This document shows, piece after piece, positions 1-7,464 of a stretch of 18,538 nt of DNA (position 1 is the first letter of the stretch; every line of letters begins with the position of its first letter). This stretch comes from Acidilobaceae archaeon (lineage in GTDB: Archaea; Thermoproteota; Thermoprotei_A; Sulfolobales; Acidilobaceae), in contig JALWJI010000063.1 of NCBI GenBank assembly GCA_027081695.1, positions 1 to 18,538 on the forward strand, given 5' to 3'. The notes under the pieces are model-generated. The model did no database searches. It was not told where the DNA came from and saw nothing but the letters and a program-made list of their open reading frames with translations. Both the position numbers and the translations under genes were made by a program.

Positions 1-74
1 ATATATAAAGAATTAATTAAGAACAATGAGAAAATAGCATAGAGATCATAGAATAATCCCACACATACCCAAAT

Positions 75-95
75 GACAATGATAGAAACATTGTC
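75..95. repeat. Perfect inverted repeat downstream of tRNA-Val
   Basis: Two perfect 7-base arms, GACAATG (75-81) and CATTGTC (89-95), flank a 7-base spacer. The repeat begins 8 bases past the encoded CCA of the minus-strand tRNA gene, so the tRNA precursor would carry a small hairpin in its 3' trailer. It could aid termination or 3' processing. No long T-run follows it on the minus strand, so a classical terminator is not clear. Confidence 0.5.
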
Positions 96-103
96 GAGGA
101 TTT

Positions 104-181
104 TGGTGGGCCCGCGGGGATTTGAACCCCGGACCTCCGCCGTGTAAGGGCGGCGTCCTGACCAGGCTAGACGACGGGCCC
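104..181 (-). tRNA. tRNA-Val (anticodon TAC), CCA encoded
   Basis: This transfer RNA reads GUA-type valine codons. On the minus strand the gene starts with the acceptor arm GGGCCCG (181-175), which pairs perfectly with CGGGCCC (114-108). The anticodon arm pairs CCGCC with GGCGG around the loop CTTACAC, placing anticodon TAC at 146-144. The T arm contains GGTTCAAATCC. The discriminator A is at 107 and CCA is encoded at 106-104, as in many archaeal tRNA genes. There is no intron: the anticodon loop is a normal 7-base loop. The mature body without CCA is 107-181. The stems are very GC-rich compared with the surrounding AT-rich DNA, as expected for a thermophile. Confidence 0.96.
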
Positions 182-220
182 CTGGCCCCAGACGCCAATC
201 AAATAGGATAAACACATCCA

Positions 221-230
221 AGTTTAAAAG
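221..230 (-). promoter_or_regulatory. Candidate TATA box of tRNA-Val
   Basis: The minus strand reads CTTTTAAACT. Its centre lies about 44 bases upstream of the tRNA 5' end, so initiation about 26 bases downstream would give a short leader of roughly 18 bases. The spacing fits an archaeal TBP/TFB promoter. A second AT-rich palindrome at 257-266 is an alternative. Confidence 0.45.
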
Positions 231-256
231 AATTAGCCTTCATACCGCTACTATAC

Positions 257-266
257 TATTTAAATA
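257..266. promoter_or_regulatory. Palindromic TATA-like element TATTTAAATA
   Basis: A perfect 10-base AT palindrome lies between the divergent tRNA-Val and flavoprotein genes. It resembles a TATA box in both orientations and could serve either gene, although each also has a nearer candidate (221-230 for the tRNA, 297-308 for the flavoprotein). Confidence 0.3.
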
Positions 267-296
267 CTGAATATAGGCGACTCTTCTCGATGATAA

Positions 297-308
297 TTTA
301 TTTAAATT
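297..308 (+). promoter_or_regulatory. Candidate TATA box of the dihydrolipoamide dehydrogenase gene
   Basis: The AT-rich sequence TTTATTTAAATT is centred about 34 bases before the TTG start codon at 337. Initiation about 26 bases downstream would begin near 328, giving a leader just long enough to hold the GGTGA site at 326-330, or slightly too short for it. Confidence 0.45.
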
Positions 309-336
309 AATAAGGTTAATTGTATGGTGAATACCG

Positions 337-1716
337 TTGTCCTATGACGCTGTAATAGTAGGTGGGGGACCTGGCGGATATCCAGCTGCGATATTATTGG
401 GGAGAAAGGGCTACAAAGTAGCTCTTATAGAGAAAAACTTACTAGGCGGAGAATGCACGAACTATGGATGTATACCTACAAAAGCGCTTCTCCACGCTGC
501 AAAAATATCGAACCACCTTAGGGAATACAACTGGGTAAATGGCAATATAGAAGAGAAAATTGTATTCGACTGGGTCAGGAAAATAGTTTCTGAAACAAGG
601 AAAGGAATTAGGCATCTTCTAGAAGCCTCTGGAGTCGAAATACTCGATGACGAGGCACTGGCTATAAATAATAATTGTATTCGACTTAGATCTAGAAGAG
701 AACTTTGTGGACAGAAAGGAGTCCTCCTCGCAATAGGATCAGACCCTGTACTGCCCCCTGGATTTAAAGTCGACGGAGTGAGGATACATGATAATAGAAC
801 TCTTCTCGAGACCGGAGAGCCTCCAGAGAGCATTCTTGTCGTTGGAGCCGGATATGTAGGTGTAGAGTTCTCTTATGCGTTAACTGGGCTTGGATCCGAT
901 GTCTATTTAGTTGAGATGCTCGACCGTCCACTGCCACAAATGGATCGAGACATAGGCATGCTAGTGAGGCAAGTTCTATCAAAACAAGGGGTTAAACAAT
1001 TTTTCAAGACTACTGTTCGAAAAATTAATATAGTAGACGGCAAAGTAAATGTGCTCCTAAAAAGGCGTGGTGAAATCCTGAATATATCAGTGTCCTCGGT
1101 TCTCTTTGCAACTGGTAGAAGACCACGCCATATTAAGGGCATCTCAAGTAGTGGTGTTAGAGTTAACGATAAGGGCTTCATAGAGACAGACTGTAGAATG
1201 AGAACTAATAATCCGAGAATCTATGCAGCGGGAGATGTGGCTGGTCCTCCCCTCCTAGCTCATAAGGCTATAGTTGAGAGCATTGTAGCGGCTGAGAATA
1301 TTGCGGGCAACGATTATTGTCTGAAAGATCTTGTTATACCTCAAGTTGTATACATCGAGCCAGAAATAGTCGAAGTCTCAACGAGTCTGGATCCTGGGAA
1401 AGAGTATGATTTTGTGAAAATACGTACTGATGCTCTAGCCAGATCTCGTATCGAGGGGTCCCCCGGTTTTGTCAAACTCGTGTATGAAAAAGATAGTGGG
1501 CGAATCGTAAAGATCATATTAGCATATAGTAATGCCTCGGAGTCTGCAGGAGAGGCTGCTAGGATTATTGCACGGGGACTTACAATCAGGGATCTTGAGG
1601 ACGGAACCGTTCATCCTCATCCTACACTCTCTGAAGCCCTTGCCGAAGCATACTACTATGCTACTGGGAAACATGTGCATGTAATTGGCGGAATAAAGAA
1701 GAAGTATAAAATATGA
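337..1716 (+). CDS. lpdA: Dihydrolipoamide dehydrogenase (E3)-type FAD/NAD disulfide oxidoreductase
   Basis: This flavoprotein probably reoxidises dihydrolipoyl groups with NAD+. The 459 residues are the usual E3 length. An N-terminal FAD-binding GGGPGG motif (residues 9-14) is followed by the redox-active disulfide C40-T-N-Y-G-C45 in GGECTNYGCIPTK. A second Rossmann motif, GAGYVG, lies near residue 170 for NAD(H), ATGRRP near 263, and the second FAD motif AAGDVAGPP near 300. The C-terminal dimerisation domain ends in HPHPTLSE, giving the catalytic pair H428/E433. The start is TTG with GGTGA 6 bases upstream; an in-frame stop at 328 rules out a longer form. No E1, E2, lipoate or glycine-cleavage gene is in the window, so its partner complex is unknown. 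The T41 and T48 residues differ from the more usual CLNxGCIPSK. A related disulfide reductase with another substrate cannot be excluded, but every E3 catalytic residue is present. Confidence 0.88.
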   Translation: MSYDAVIVGGGPGGYPAAILLGRKGYKVALIEKNLLGGECTNYGCIPTKALLHAAKISNHLREYNWVNGNIEEKIVFDWVRKIVSETRKGIRHLLEASGVEILDDEALAINNNCIRLRSRRELCGQKGVLLAIGSDPVLPPGFKVDGVRIHDNRTLLETGEPPESILVVGAGYVGVEFSYALTGLGSDVYLVEMLDRPLPQMDRDIGMLVRQVLSKQGVKQFFKTTVRKINIVDGKVNVLLKRRGEILNISVSSVLFATGRRPRHIKGISSSGVRVNDKGFIETDCRMRTNNPRIYAAGDVAGPPLLAHKAIVESIVAAENIAGNDYCLKDLVIPQVVYIEPEIVEVSTSLDPGKEYDFVKIRTDALARSRIEGSPGFVKLVYEKDSGRIVKIILAYSNASESAGEAARIIARGLTIRDLEDGTVHPHPTLSEALAEAYYYATGKHVHVIGGIKKKYKI

Positions 1717-1748
1717 TGACTAGAGCCTCTGTAAAACACTGTTGTTCT

Positions 1749-4013
1749 CTATTTATTTTGCTCTATTACGACTACACTGTATTCTTTTAGCTCTGGTACT
1801 TTTATGCTGATATATTGGCCTTTATCAGTTATTTCGAGCTTAGTGTCGTTAACAGGATCAAATGCCTTGATATTAGTGTAGTTTAGCACTGTTTTCTCTA
1901 TGGAGATCTCAATATTATATACCGGTATAACTTCTCTCACAGGATGCACTCTATATCCTGGCTCGAAGGAGGGTAACGACTGCTTGCTCGGGCCTGTTGG
2001 TGCACTTAGAATTTTCTGGTTGAACGTATGGTTTACTAGATGTATTATTATTCTGTCTCCTTGTCTGTATACTTCGGCTTGTACTGTTTCTGGGGCTTTT
2101 ATCTTGATGGGTTGTGAAGGACCATGTTTCTCTACAATTCGTGTGACAAGCTCCGCATAGTCGGGATGACCTAGCCTTGAATAATGTGCGCCTATCATGT
2201 GTGCGTAGTATACCACTGTTCCTCGGCCGTATTTACGCAGTGTGAGAGCTGCAAGTTGCGTCACTGAATCTGGAGCAGGGGTACTTCTTCCTAGCGTGTA
2301 TTCATATCCGTAAGCGCTCCTTCCTAGACGTGTCCATCCTAGTATTTTTACATCATCGGCTACAGGTGTGACCCTGACTACCTCTCCTAGCTTTGGATCC
2401 GTTCTTTCCCTCACAAAGGCTGCGCTGTGATCTCCGAATGGCACTGCCCTGGGGAGACCTTGCCAATATTCCTTGTATATCTTGTCATCTCCCAGATGGA
2501 GATAGCTATAACCAAACCAGAATATTCCCTCGTATTGGAGTCCTAGTATTTCTTGCATTGCTAGCGATTCTCTGTAAGTATAGTCTGGTCTCATAACTCC
2601 GAATTCATGAGTTATTATGAGTAGGCCTCCATTATAGACGTAGTTCTCGAGTATATCTACCGCATCGTCCTCGAGTATAGCCATATCAGGTATAATTATT
2701 ATCGGATACCTTTCCACTATGCTCTTCTCAGTTAAGTCTGTAGAAGAGACTATTTCCCACGGTATATGTCGGTGCATTCCTATTAATGAGAATCCTTCTA
2801 CTTCACCGATATAGTATTCTGGTTTACGCCAGTAGTACTTATCATGTGTTTCTGGATCAAAAACTATACCCAAATACCTCAGAGGCTCTGCTCCATCTAT
2901 ATACTCCTCTATCTTCTCTATAACACTATATGCCTCCTCTACGGCACTGATAGCTCTCTGGTCGTTGAAGAACTGAGATGAAAACATTGTCACGATAGGA
3001 TATCCTCCTGACGCCACTATCTCGTAGATTCCAAGTCTTATTGTGGGGGCAGGAGGGCTCTGGACGGGTCTGAGATCATAGAAAGCATTCCTGCTCACGA
3101 ATACGGGTTTTCCATCGCCTAGAACTGCCTTTGACAACTTTGTTGCTATTGTCAACATACCGGGGCCTCTTACGTCTACTTCGCTTGCCTCAGCGAACAC
3201 AGCGTCGAGATATCTTCTACTCTTGGCTACAACTATGTTTCCTCTTCCAGCCCATCCAGCCGGGTGACTGTTATAGAAGAATAATGTATCTGGGTTGGCT
3301 CTCTTCACGGCTTCCCTCATTCTAGCTATTGCTCTGACTGTTACATTGTATCTCCATTCCCAGGCGTCTCTGAACGCTATGTCTTCTATATTTGCTTCTT
3401 CGGGTAGATCCATCCCGTATTCTCTTCTGAATTTGAGTTTACAGTGTTGGCAGAAGCATGCTCGTGGTGGATCTGGAAGATATCTGAAACTATCAAGAAG
3501 GAGTCCGTGTGCTCCTGTTAGTCTTACGGCTTCCTCTACTTCTGGTACGAAGTAGAGGTCTAGTGCTGGGCTGTTTGGACAGATTAGGGGCCAATGGGGG
3601 TTCACAACTTTTTCGGCTCTAGGATAGTGTTCTAGTACTATAACTTCTCCTTTCTTGTTTCTCTGAGCCCAGTCAGGATGCATCCTGTATAGGTATCTGT
3701 TAGCTGTATGGGCTGCCATTACTACTACATGTATTCCTTCTTTCTCGCCTTTCTCCACAAGTTCTCTTACATCTAGACGGGTGTTTGGATGCTTGGGGTA
3801 TAGAGAGCTTCCATTATAGAATACTCGTCCCCAAGCGTCTCTTGCGAACACGATAACTGTATTTGCGTGAATTTTTCTTGCTAATGCTATAATGTTGTCT
3901 GCGGAGATCTTGTTTGCGTAGAATCCGTAGGGGTCTTCTATATTGAATTGTAGCACACGTAGGGGTTTATTCCACCATTTGGTCAAGTCTCTACACACCG
4001 TGCTACCACACAC
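1749..4013 (-). CDS. Glycoside-hydrolase-like protein with beta-galactosidase-type trimerisation domain
   Basis: The 754-residue protein is probably a cytosolic carbohydrate-active enzyme; its substrate is unknown. The N-terminal half looks like a TIM-barrel glycosidase of the hypothetical GHL6 type: an opening RVLQFNIEDPYGF (19-31), NTVIVFARDAWGRVFY (51-66), GLLLDSFRY (170-178) with D174 as a possible catalytic acid, then a cysteine-rich CFCQHC (186-191) before KFRREYG. From about residue 395 (YLGIVFDPETHDKYYW) it continues as a glutamine-amidotransferase-like fold of the beta-galactosidase trimerisation type, then a C-terminal beta domain. There is no signal peptide or membrane segment. The start is GTG with no SD; a second GTG six codons in (3998) is equally possible, and a TATA-like box suits a leaderless message. 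It lies 42 bases after the thioesterase gene and converges with the E3 gene. The family assignment is from memory of motifs. Confidence 0.72.
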   Translation of the reverse strand: MCGSTVCRDLTKWWNKPLRVLQFNIEDPYGFYANKISADNIIALARKIHANTVIVFARDAWGRVFYNGSSLYPKHPNTRLDVRELVEKGEKEGIHVVVMAAHTANRYLYRMHPDWAQRNKKGEVIVLEHYPRAEKVVNPHWPLICPNSPALDLYFVPEVEEAVRLTGAHGLLLDSFRYLPDPPRACFCQHCKLKFRREYGMDLPEEANIEDIAFRDAWEWRYNVTVRAIARMREAVKRANPDTLFFYNSHPAGWAGRGNIVVAKSRRYLDAVFAEASEVDVRGPGMLTIATKLSKAVLGDGKPVFVSRNAFYDLRPVQSPPAPTIRLGIYEIVASGGYPIVTMFSSQFFNDQRAISAVEEAYSVIEKIEEYIDGAEPLRYLGIVFDPETHDKYYWRKPEYYIGEVEGFSLIGMHRHIPWEIVSSTDLTEKSIVERYPIIIIPDMAILEDDAVDILENYVYNGGLLIITHEFGVMRPDYTYRESLAMQEILGLQYEGIFWFGYSYLHLGDDKIYKEYWQGLPRAVPFGDHSAAFVRERTDPKLGEVVRVTPVADDVKILGWTRLGRSAYGYEYTLGRSTPAPDSVTQLAALTLRKYGRGTVVYYAHMIGAHYSRLGHPDYAELVTRIVEKHGPSQPIKIKAPETVQAEVYRQGDRIIIHLVNHTFNQKILSAPTGPSKQSLPSFEPGYRVHPVREVIPVYNIEISIEKTVLNYTNIKAFDPVNDTKLEITDKGQYISIKVPELKEYSVVVIEQNK

Positions 4014-4036
4014 TTGTTTCTAATATTTATCTCGAC

Positions 4037-4052
4037 AAATAAAGTATTTATC
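4037..4052 (-). promoter_or_regulatory. Candidate TATA region of the glycoside-hydrolase-like gene
   Basis: The minus strand reads ATAAATACTTTATTTG in the short gap after the thioesterase stop. Its TTTATT core is centred near 4041, about 28 bases before the GTG at 4013, which suits a leaderless transcript. A second AT-rich box at 4021-4030 would instead favour the GTG at 3998. Co-transcription from the thioesterase promoter is also possible. Confidence 0.4.
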
Positions 4053-4055
4053 GTG

Positions 4056-5057
4056 TTAACCATAATATCTGCGGGGAGGCTTTATCCGAGAAGCCTCCCT
4101 CTTAAAGAATTCGAGGAGTTCTAGCCTCTTCTCTCTCCTCTTCCTAGCCTCCTCAATAATCAGTCTCTGCTGGTCATCGACGATCTCCGGTTTAGGGACC
4201 AGGGAAGGTTTGCCTTCCGGAGACAAGTGTACTAGTGTAAAGTAGCTCGTCACAGTGTGCCTATACTCGTTCGTAAATGGATTATACGTCCTAACTTCTA
4301 GTCCTATCTCTACCGTTGTACGGCCTACATACGTCAGAGCGGCCTTGATATCTAAGATCTCACCTACAAGTATGGGTGCAATGAAGTCTGTAGCGTCGAC
4401 AGCAGCTGTGACTGCAATGCCCTTAACATATTTCATTGCTAGGATTCCTGCTGTTTCGTCCAGTTCGTGAAGTAATCGTCCCGCATGCATAGCATTGTAT
4501 GCGATAGTATCCTCGGGGTTAACCAGTATATGATTATCTAGAACGTATCTTTTGTCAAGCGGTATAACTCTCTTCAACTCTTTTGTCCTTACTCTTTCTT
4601 TTCTGCGTTTTAGGGCTCTACTATATAGTTCTTCTTCTATCTCTCCTTTGGGATTTATACAGGCGTCTATGAGCTTAGGCCTAATGTTTTCGTCGACAGC
4701 TACATACGTTGTGTGGGCTGCGGTCGTGATTCTTCTTTTTCCTGTAATAGGATCTTCCTCTTCAACGAGGATAGTGCTTTCTAGGCTAGATCGTCCGATA
4801 TAGTCTATCCATGCTGTTATAACGGCGTTTTTCCCCAGTCTAACTGGATTAATAAAGAACACGTTGTCCATATGTACTAGAAGTGCTGGTCCTCTCGCAG
4901 CACGCATTGCACTCATGCTTCCTGTGGTCACCATCCATTTCAGGACTGTTCCTCCGTGAAGTATTCCTAGCGGGTTAATGTGTGTGTTTGTTACGAGGCG
5001 TACTGTTTCAATTACTGTGTCTGATATGGATAGTTCTCTTTTACAGGGCTTCTCCAT
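4056..5057 (-). CDS. Double-hotdog acyl-CoA thioesterase (BFIT/ACOT-like)
   Basis: The enzyme probably hydrolyses acyl-CoA thioesters in the cytosol. Two hotdog repeats are visible. The first contains NPLGILHGGTVLKWM, then a MDNVFF segment and AAHTTYVAVD. The second contains NAMHAGRLLHELDETAGILAM, AVDATDFIAPILVGE and a matching late strand ending SYFTLVHL. HGG-x-xLKW(M) in repeat 1 and HAGRLLHELDE in repeat 2 are the typical active-site helices. A basic, probably helical tail rich in E, K and R ends the protein. I chose ATG 5057 (333 residues) because the conserved domain begins soon after and GGGGT lies 9 bases upstream. A TTG at 5120 would add 21 residues (MSLTRIIILTATTLLARGRDS, given here in one stretch of just over 20, so only partly diagnostic) and coincides with the predicted transcription start, so a leaderless longer form is possible. 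Confidence 0.82.
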   Translation of the reverse strand: MEKPCKRELSISDTVIETVRLVTNTHINPLGILHGGTVLKWMVTTGSMSAMRAARGPALLVHMDNVFFINPVRLGKNAVITAWIDYIGRSSLESTILVEEEDPITGKRRITTAAHTTYVAVDENIRPKLIDACINPKGEIEEELYSRALKRRKERVRTKELKRVIPLDKRYVLDNHILVNPEDTIAYNAMHAGRLLHELDETAGILAMKYVKGIAVTAAVDATDFIAPILVGEILDIKAALTYVGRTTVEIGLEVRTYNPFTNEYRHTVTSYFTLVHLSPEGKPSLVPKPEIVDDQQRLIIEEARKRREKRLELLEFFKREASRIKPPRRYYG

Positions 5058-5142
5058 AGAATCTCTACCCCGGGCAAGAAGAGTTGTTGCTGTGAGGATA
5101 ATAATTCTAGTTAAGGACAATGGATTACGTGTGGAAACCTAG

Positions 5143-5151
5143 TAATATATG
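5143..5151 (-). promoter_or_regulatory. Candidate TATA box of the thioesterase gene
   Basis: The minus strand reads CATATATTA, preceded by a T-rich stretch. Initiation about 26 bases downstream falls near 5121. That gives either a leaderless TTG start at 5120 or a leader of about 63 bases before ATG 5057. It separates this unit from the ribosomal cluster that ends at 5222. Confidence 0.5.
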
Positions 5152-5221
5152 AAAATAAGCAAATGAGGATGCTCGTGGTGGATCATTCTTTCTTATGAGA
5201 AAAGATTGTATAGAAAGAAGA

Positions 5222-5683
5222 CTACTCCTCTTCTTTGCCGGTTACTACTACTATGCCGCCGGCTTCCTCTATCTTTTTTATGGCGGATTCGCTCGCGTAT
5301 GGCACTATTACTTTTACTGGTTTTGTTATTTTTCCTCTGCCTAGGAGTTTGTGGATTCCCATAGATTCTAGGTTAACTACTATCCTGCCTTCTTCTTGAG
5401 GCACGTTTGATGCTAGTTCTTGTTTTATGATTAGTTCCTCGAGCTGGTAGAGGTTCAATACTACCGGCTTGTATCCTACTCTTATTCTTGGCGGGTTAAA
5501 CCCGTGTTTTCCGAACCAGGTAGGAGCATACTTTATTGTCCATGTCCATTCGTGTTTTCCTAGTCCTGCTGCTCCTTTTCCTCCTTTTGATCCACTCTTC
5601 CTATGCTGGCCTATTTGTCCCCAGCTCATGGTTCTGGTTCTTCCCCTTAGCTTTCTTGTTTTCTTCTTTCTTCTTACTACCAT
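5222..5683 (-). CDS. rpl15p: Large ribosomal subunit protein uL15
   Basis: A large-subunit protein (archaeal L15, L27a family) of 153 residues, normal length. The basic glycine-rich N-terminus RKLRGRTRTMSWGQIGQHRK and GSKGGKGAAGLGKHEWTW are diagnostic, followed by KYAPTWFGKHGFNPP. The C-terminal half has the usual alternating strand-helix core ending in GGIVVVTGKEE. The ATG start at 5683 has GGAGGTG 8 bases upstream, 18 bases after the uL30 stop. It is the last gene of the cluster here: secY and adk, which often follow uL15 in archaea, do not. The next gene on this strand is a thioesterase with its own promoter. Confidence 0.97.
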   Translation of the reverse strand: MVVRRKKKTRKLRGRTRTMSWGQIGQHRKSGSKGGKGAAGLGKHEWTWTIKYAPTWFGKHGFNPPRIRVGYKPVVLNLYQLEELIIKQELASNVPQEEGRIVVNLESMGIHKLLGRGKITKPVKVIVPYASESAIKKIEEAGGIVVVTGKEEE

Positions 5684-5701
5684 TCTGACACACCTCCGAG
5701 C

Positions 5702-6184
5702 TCAGAGCATTTTTATTATTAGCTCGTTTATTGCGGATCCCCTGTATCCTAGTTCTCCGCTGTTAGTGTAGTGTCTCTTTATTGTCTTCTTAAATCCTCC
5801 TCTTGGTGGGTGAAGCCTGAAGAACGGTTTGATCCCATACTTGTCTAGCTTGTGGAAGTATAGTTCTCCTGATAATAGCTTGTCTGCGAGTTCTGGTATT
5901 CCTCCGTAGAGGCCTAATTTCTCTGCGACGTATTGGTCTGTCAATGGCTTGTCTCCTAGTACTCTTCCTCGAGTGTAGAGTAGTTTGACTAGGGTTTCTC
6001 GATCTATTTCTCCCCAGGTTGCCCAGTCTTGAACCTTTCTCAGCATGTTTACTATTCCTGGTAGGCTGTCGTGATAAAGTGATGCGGCGTATTTTCTTCT
6101 AAGCCTTAGTAGATAGAGGGTTTTTTCTATATCAGGGTGGACGTCTGCTGTCCCCCTTAGTCTGATTACTGCGTATAACGCCAT
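5702..6184 (-). CDS. rpl30p: Large ribosomal subunit protein uL30
   Basis: A large-subunit protein of 160 residues, the long archaeal/eukaryal (L7-like) form. It begins YAVIRLRGTADVHPDIEKTL, the typical first strand and helix, and ends in the archaeal C-terminal extension with FRLHPPRGGFKKTIKRHY followed by GELGYRG. The start ATG at 6184 has GGAGGTGA at normal spacing. It lies between uS5 and uL15 in the standard order, with short gaps of 27 and 18 bases, and is surely co-transcribed with both. Confidence 0.97.
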   Translation of the reverse strand: MALYAVIRLRGTADVHPDIEKTLYLLRLRRKYAASLYHDSLPGIVNMLRKVQDWATWGEIDRETLVKLLYTRGRVLGDKPLTDQYVAEKLGLYGGIPELADKLLSGELYFHKLDKYGIKPFFRLHPPRGGFKKTIKRHYTNSGELGYRGSAINELIIKML

Positions 6185-6211
6185 TGTTCTTCACCTCCTT
6201 TTAGTTCAATG

Positions 6212-6847
6212 CTATGTTCTTAGCCAGTCCAGTGGAGTCACGAACTTGTAGGTGTTTCTGAGAGCTAGGTATGTTGCTCTCGCAAAGTTGTAGCTTGTCC
6301 TTGTTTCTCCTTTTGTCATGGTCCACACGTCTTTTATCCCTGCCAGCGTCAATACTTTCTTTGCCACGTCTCCTGCTACTAGACCAGTGCCTTTTGGAGC
6401 TGGTTTGAGTATGACCTCAACGCTTCCACTTTTACCTCTTACCGTAAAGGGAACGCTGTGAGGTTCTCCACATGTACATTCCCAGCTTCCACAACCTCTT
6501 CTTATGGGTACAATGTTCAGCTTCGCGTTTCTTGTGGCTTTCTCGATTGCGAATCTGAATTGTCTCGCTTTCCCCTTTCCTAGACCCACATAACCGTCCC
6601 TGTTTCCTACAACTACTACTGCCCTGAATTTTGTAACTCTTCCCGCGTCGGTCATTTTCTGTACGATTTTAACGTCTATTACTTCGTGCTCTAGTCCTGG
6701 AAGTAGTATATCAACTATCTCTGGCTCTAGTATTGGAAGATTCTGTCTGAATATCTCGTCTATTGTGGCTATCTTTCCCTCCTTTACTAGCCTACCGACA
6801 CGTGTCCTTGGAACCCATTCCTCCAATGTTGTGCCTGCATATGCCAT
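6212..6847 (-). CDS. rps5p: Small ribosomal subunit protein uS5
   Basis: A small-subunit protein at the mRNA entry and decoding region. The 211-residue product has the N-terminal double-stranded RNA-binding fold (KIVQKMTDAGRVTKFRAVVV, GNRDGYVGLGKGKARQFRFA) and a C-terminal GHMP-like half with GTGLVAGDVAKKVLTLAGIKD. I chose ATG 6847 (MAYAGTT) because GGAGGT at 6856-6861 lies 8 bases upstream. The ATG two codons earlier (6853) would have only 2 bases of spacing. The region around residue 120 holds GCGSWECTCGEPHS, the usual archaeal cysteine-containing loop. Confidence 0.97.
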   Translation of the reverse strand: MAYAGTTLEEWVPRTRVGRLVKEGKIATIDEIFRQNLPILEPEIVDILLPGLEHEVIDVKIVQKMTDAGRVTKFRAVVVVGNRDGYVGLGKGKARQFRFAIEKATRNAKLNIVPIRRGCGSWECTCGEPHSVPFTVRGKSGSVEVILKPAPKGTGLVAGDVAKKVLTLAGIKDVWTMTKGETRTSYNFARATYLALRNTYKFVTPLDWLRT

Positions 6848-6855
6848 CTTCATCT

Positions 6856-6861
6856 ACCTCC
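6856..6861 (-). promoter_or_regulatory. Shine-Dalgarno site that decides the uS5 start
   Basis: GGAGGT lies directly after the uL18 stop. It is 8 bases from ATG 6847 but only 2 from ATG 6853, so the shorter reading is preferred. Confidence 0.75.
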
Positions 6862-7464
6862 TTACTGCTGCGATGCGTACTCTTGCTGTATCTTCTCCTT
6901 TACCTCCTCGAAGTGTGAAGGTAGGTCCTCTGGCTTAAATCCTCTCTTCAAGTACTCAGAGAACTGCCTATTGTAGAAGTCAGGATCACTGCTTGCTAGC
7001 TGGCTGGCCCACTCCGAGATATGTTTGCCCATGATTCTATCCTCGCTTGGAAGTATTTCCTCTGAGTGTGGGATTTCTAGTCCTGCGTCTATTGCTCCTT
7101 TTAGTGCGGCGAAAACCCTTGAGCCTTTCACCGGCTCATGTAGCCCTATGTCAAGTACTGCCTCCTTTACGCCCTTCTGTAATGCTCTGTATGCCGCTAG
7201 CATGCCTGTTAGGTATGCTGCTGAAGTGTTCTTTGTTCCCCCTTTCCATCCATAAAGTTTTACTAGTTCTCTGCTATGTGCTGCGGCGATTATCTTGTCT
7301 CCGCCTATCCTAGCCTCTGCTACCTGTACTATGATGTACTTGTTAGTTCTTCTTACTACGAATCTAGGCTTTCCTGACTTGATTAGTTTAAGCCTCTTAT
7401 AGTAGTTTGTTTTTCCTTCTCTCCTTCTCCGCCAGGGTACTCTGTATCTTGGTCCATGCCCCAT
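6862..7464 (-). CDS. rpl18p: Large ribosomal subunit protein uL18
   Basis: The 5S rRNA-binding protein of the large subunit, 200 residues, the long archaeal form. Family segments include YRVPWRRRREGKTNYYKRL near the N-terminus, KPRFVVRRTNKYIIVQVA, then GGTKNTSAAYLTGMLAA and VLDIGLHEPVKGSRVFAAL. A charged C-terminal extension (EEVKEKIQQEYASQQ) follows. The ATG overlaps the eL19 stop as TAATG (7462-7466), and GGTGA sits inside the last eL19 codons, so translation of the two is probably coupled. Confidence 0.97.
   Translation of the reverse strand: MGHGPRYRVPWRRRREGKTNYYKRLKLIKSGKPRFVVRRTNKYIIVQVAEARIGGDKIIAAAHSRELVKLYGWKGGTKNTSAAYLTGMLAAYRALQKGVKEAVLDIGLHEPVKGSRVFAALKGAIDAGLEIPHSEEILPSEDRIMGKHISEWASQLASSDPDFYNRQFSEYLKRGFKPEDLPSHFEEVKEKIQQEYASQQ

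Noticed and set aside
104..181. tRNA-Val as an integration site of a mobile element.
   Set aside because: I saw no duplicated tRNA 3' end, no integrase and no change of gene content typical of an island next to it.
1713..1719. ATGATGA at the end of the flavoprotein gene matches a C box of archaeal C/D sRNAs.
   Set aside because: The nearest CTGA (D box) on the same strand is about 90 bases away, too far for a normal C/D guide RNA, and no D'/C' pair lies between.
5187..5205. AT-rich imperfect hairpin (minus strand TCTTTTCT / AGAAAGA) after uL15, as a possible terminator.
   Set aside because: It is weak and bulged, with only a short T-run, so I could not support it as a distinct site, although some termination signal is expected here.
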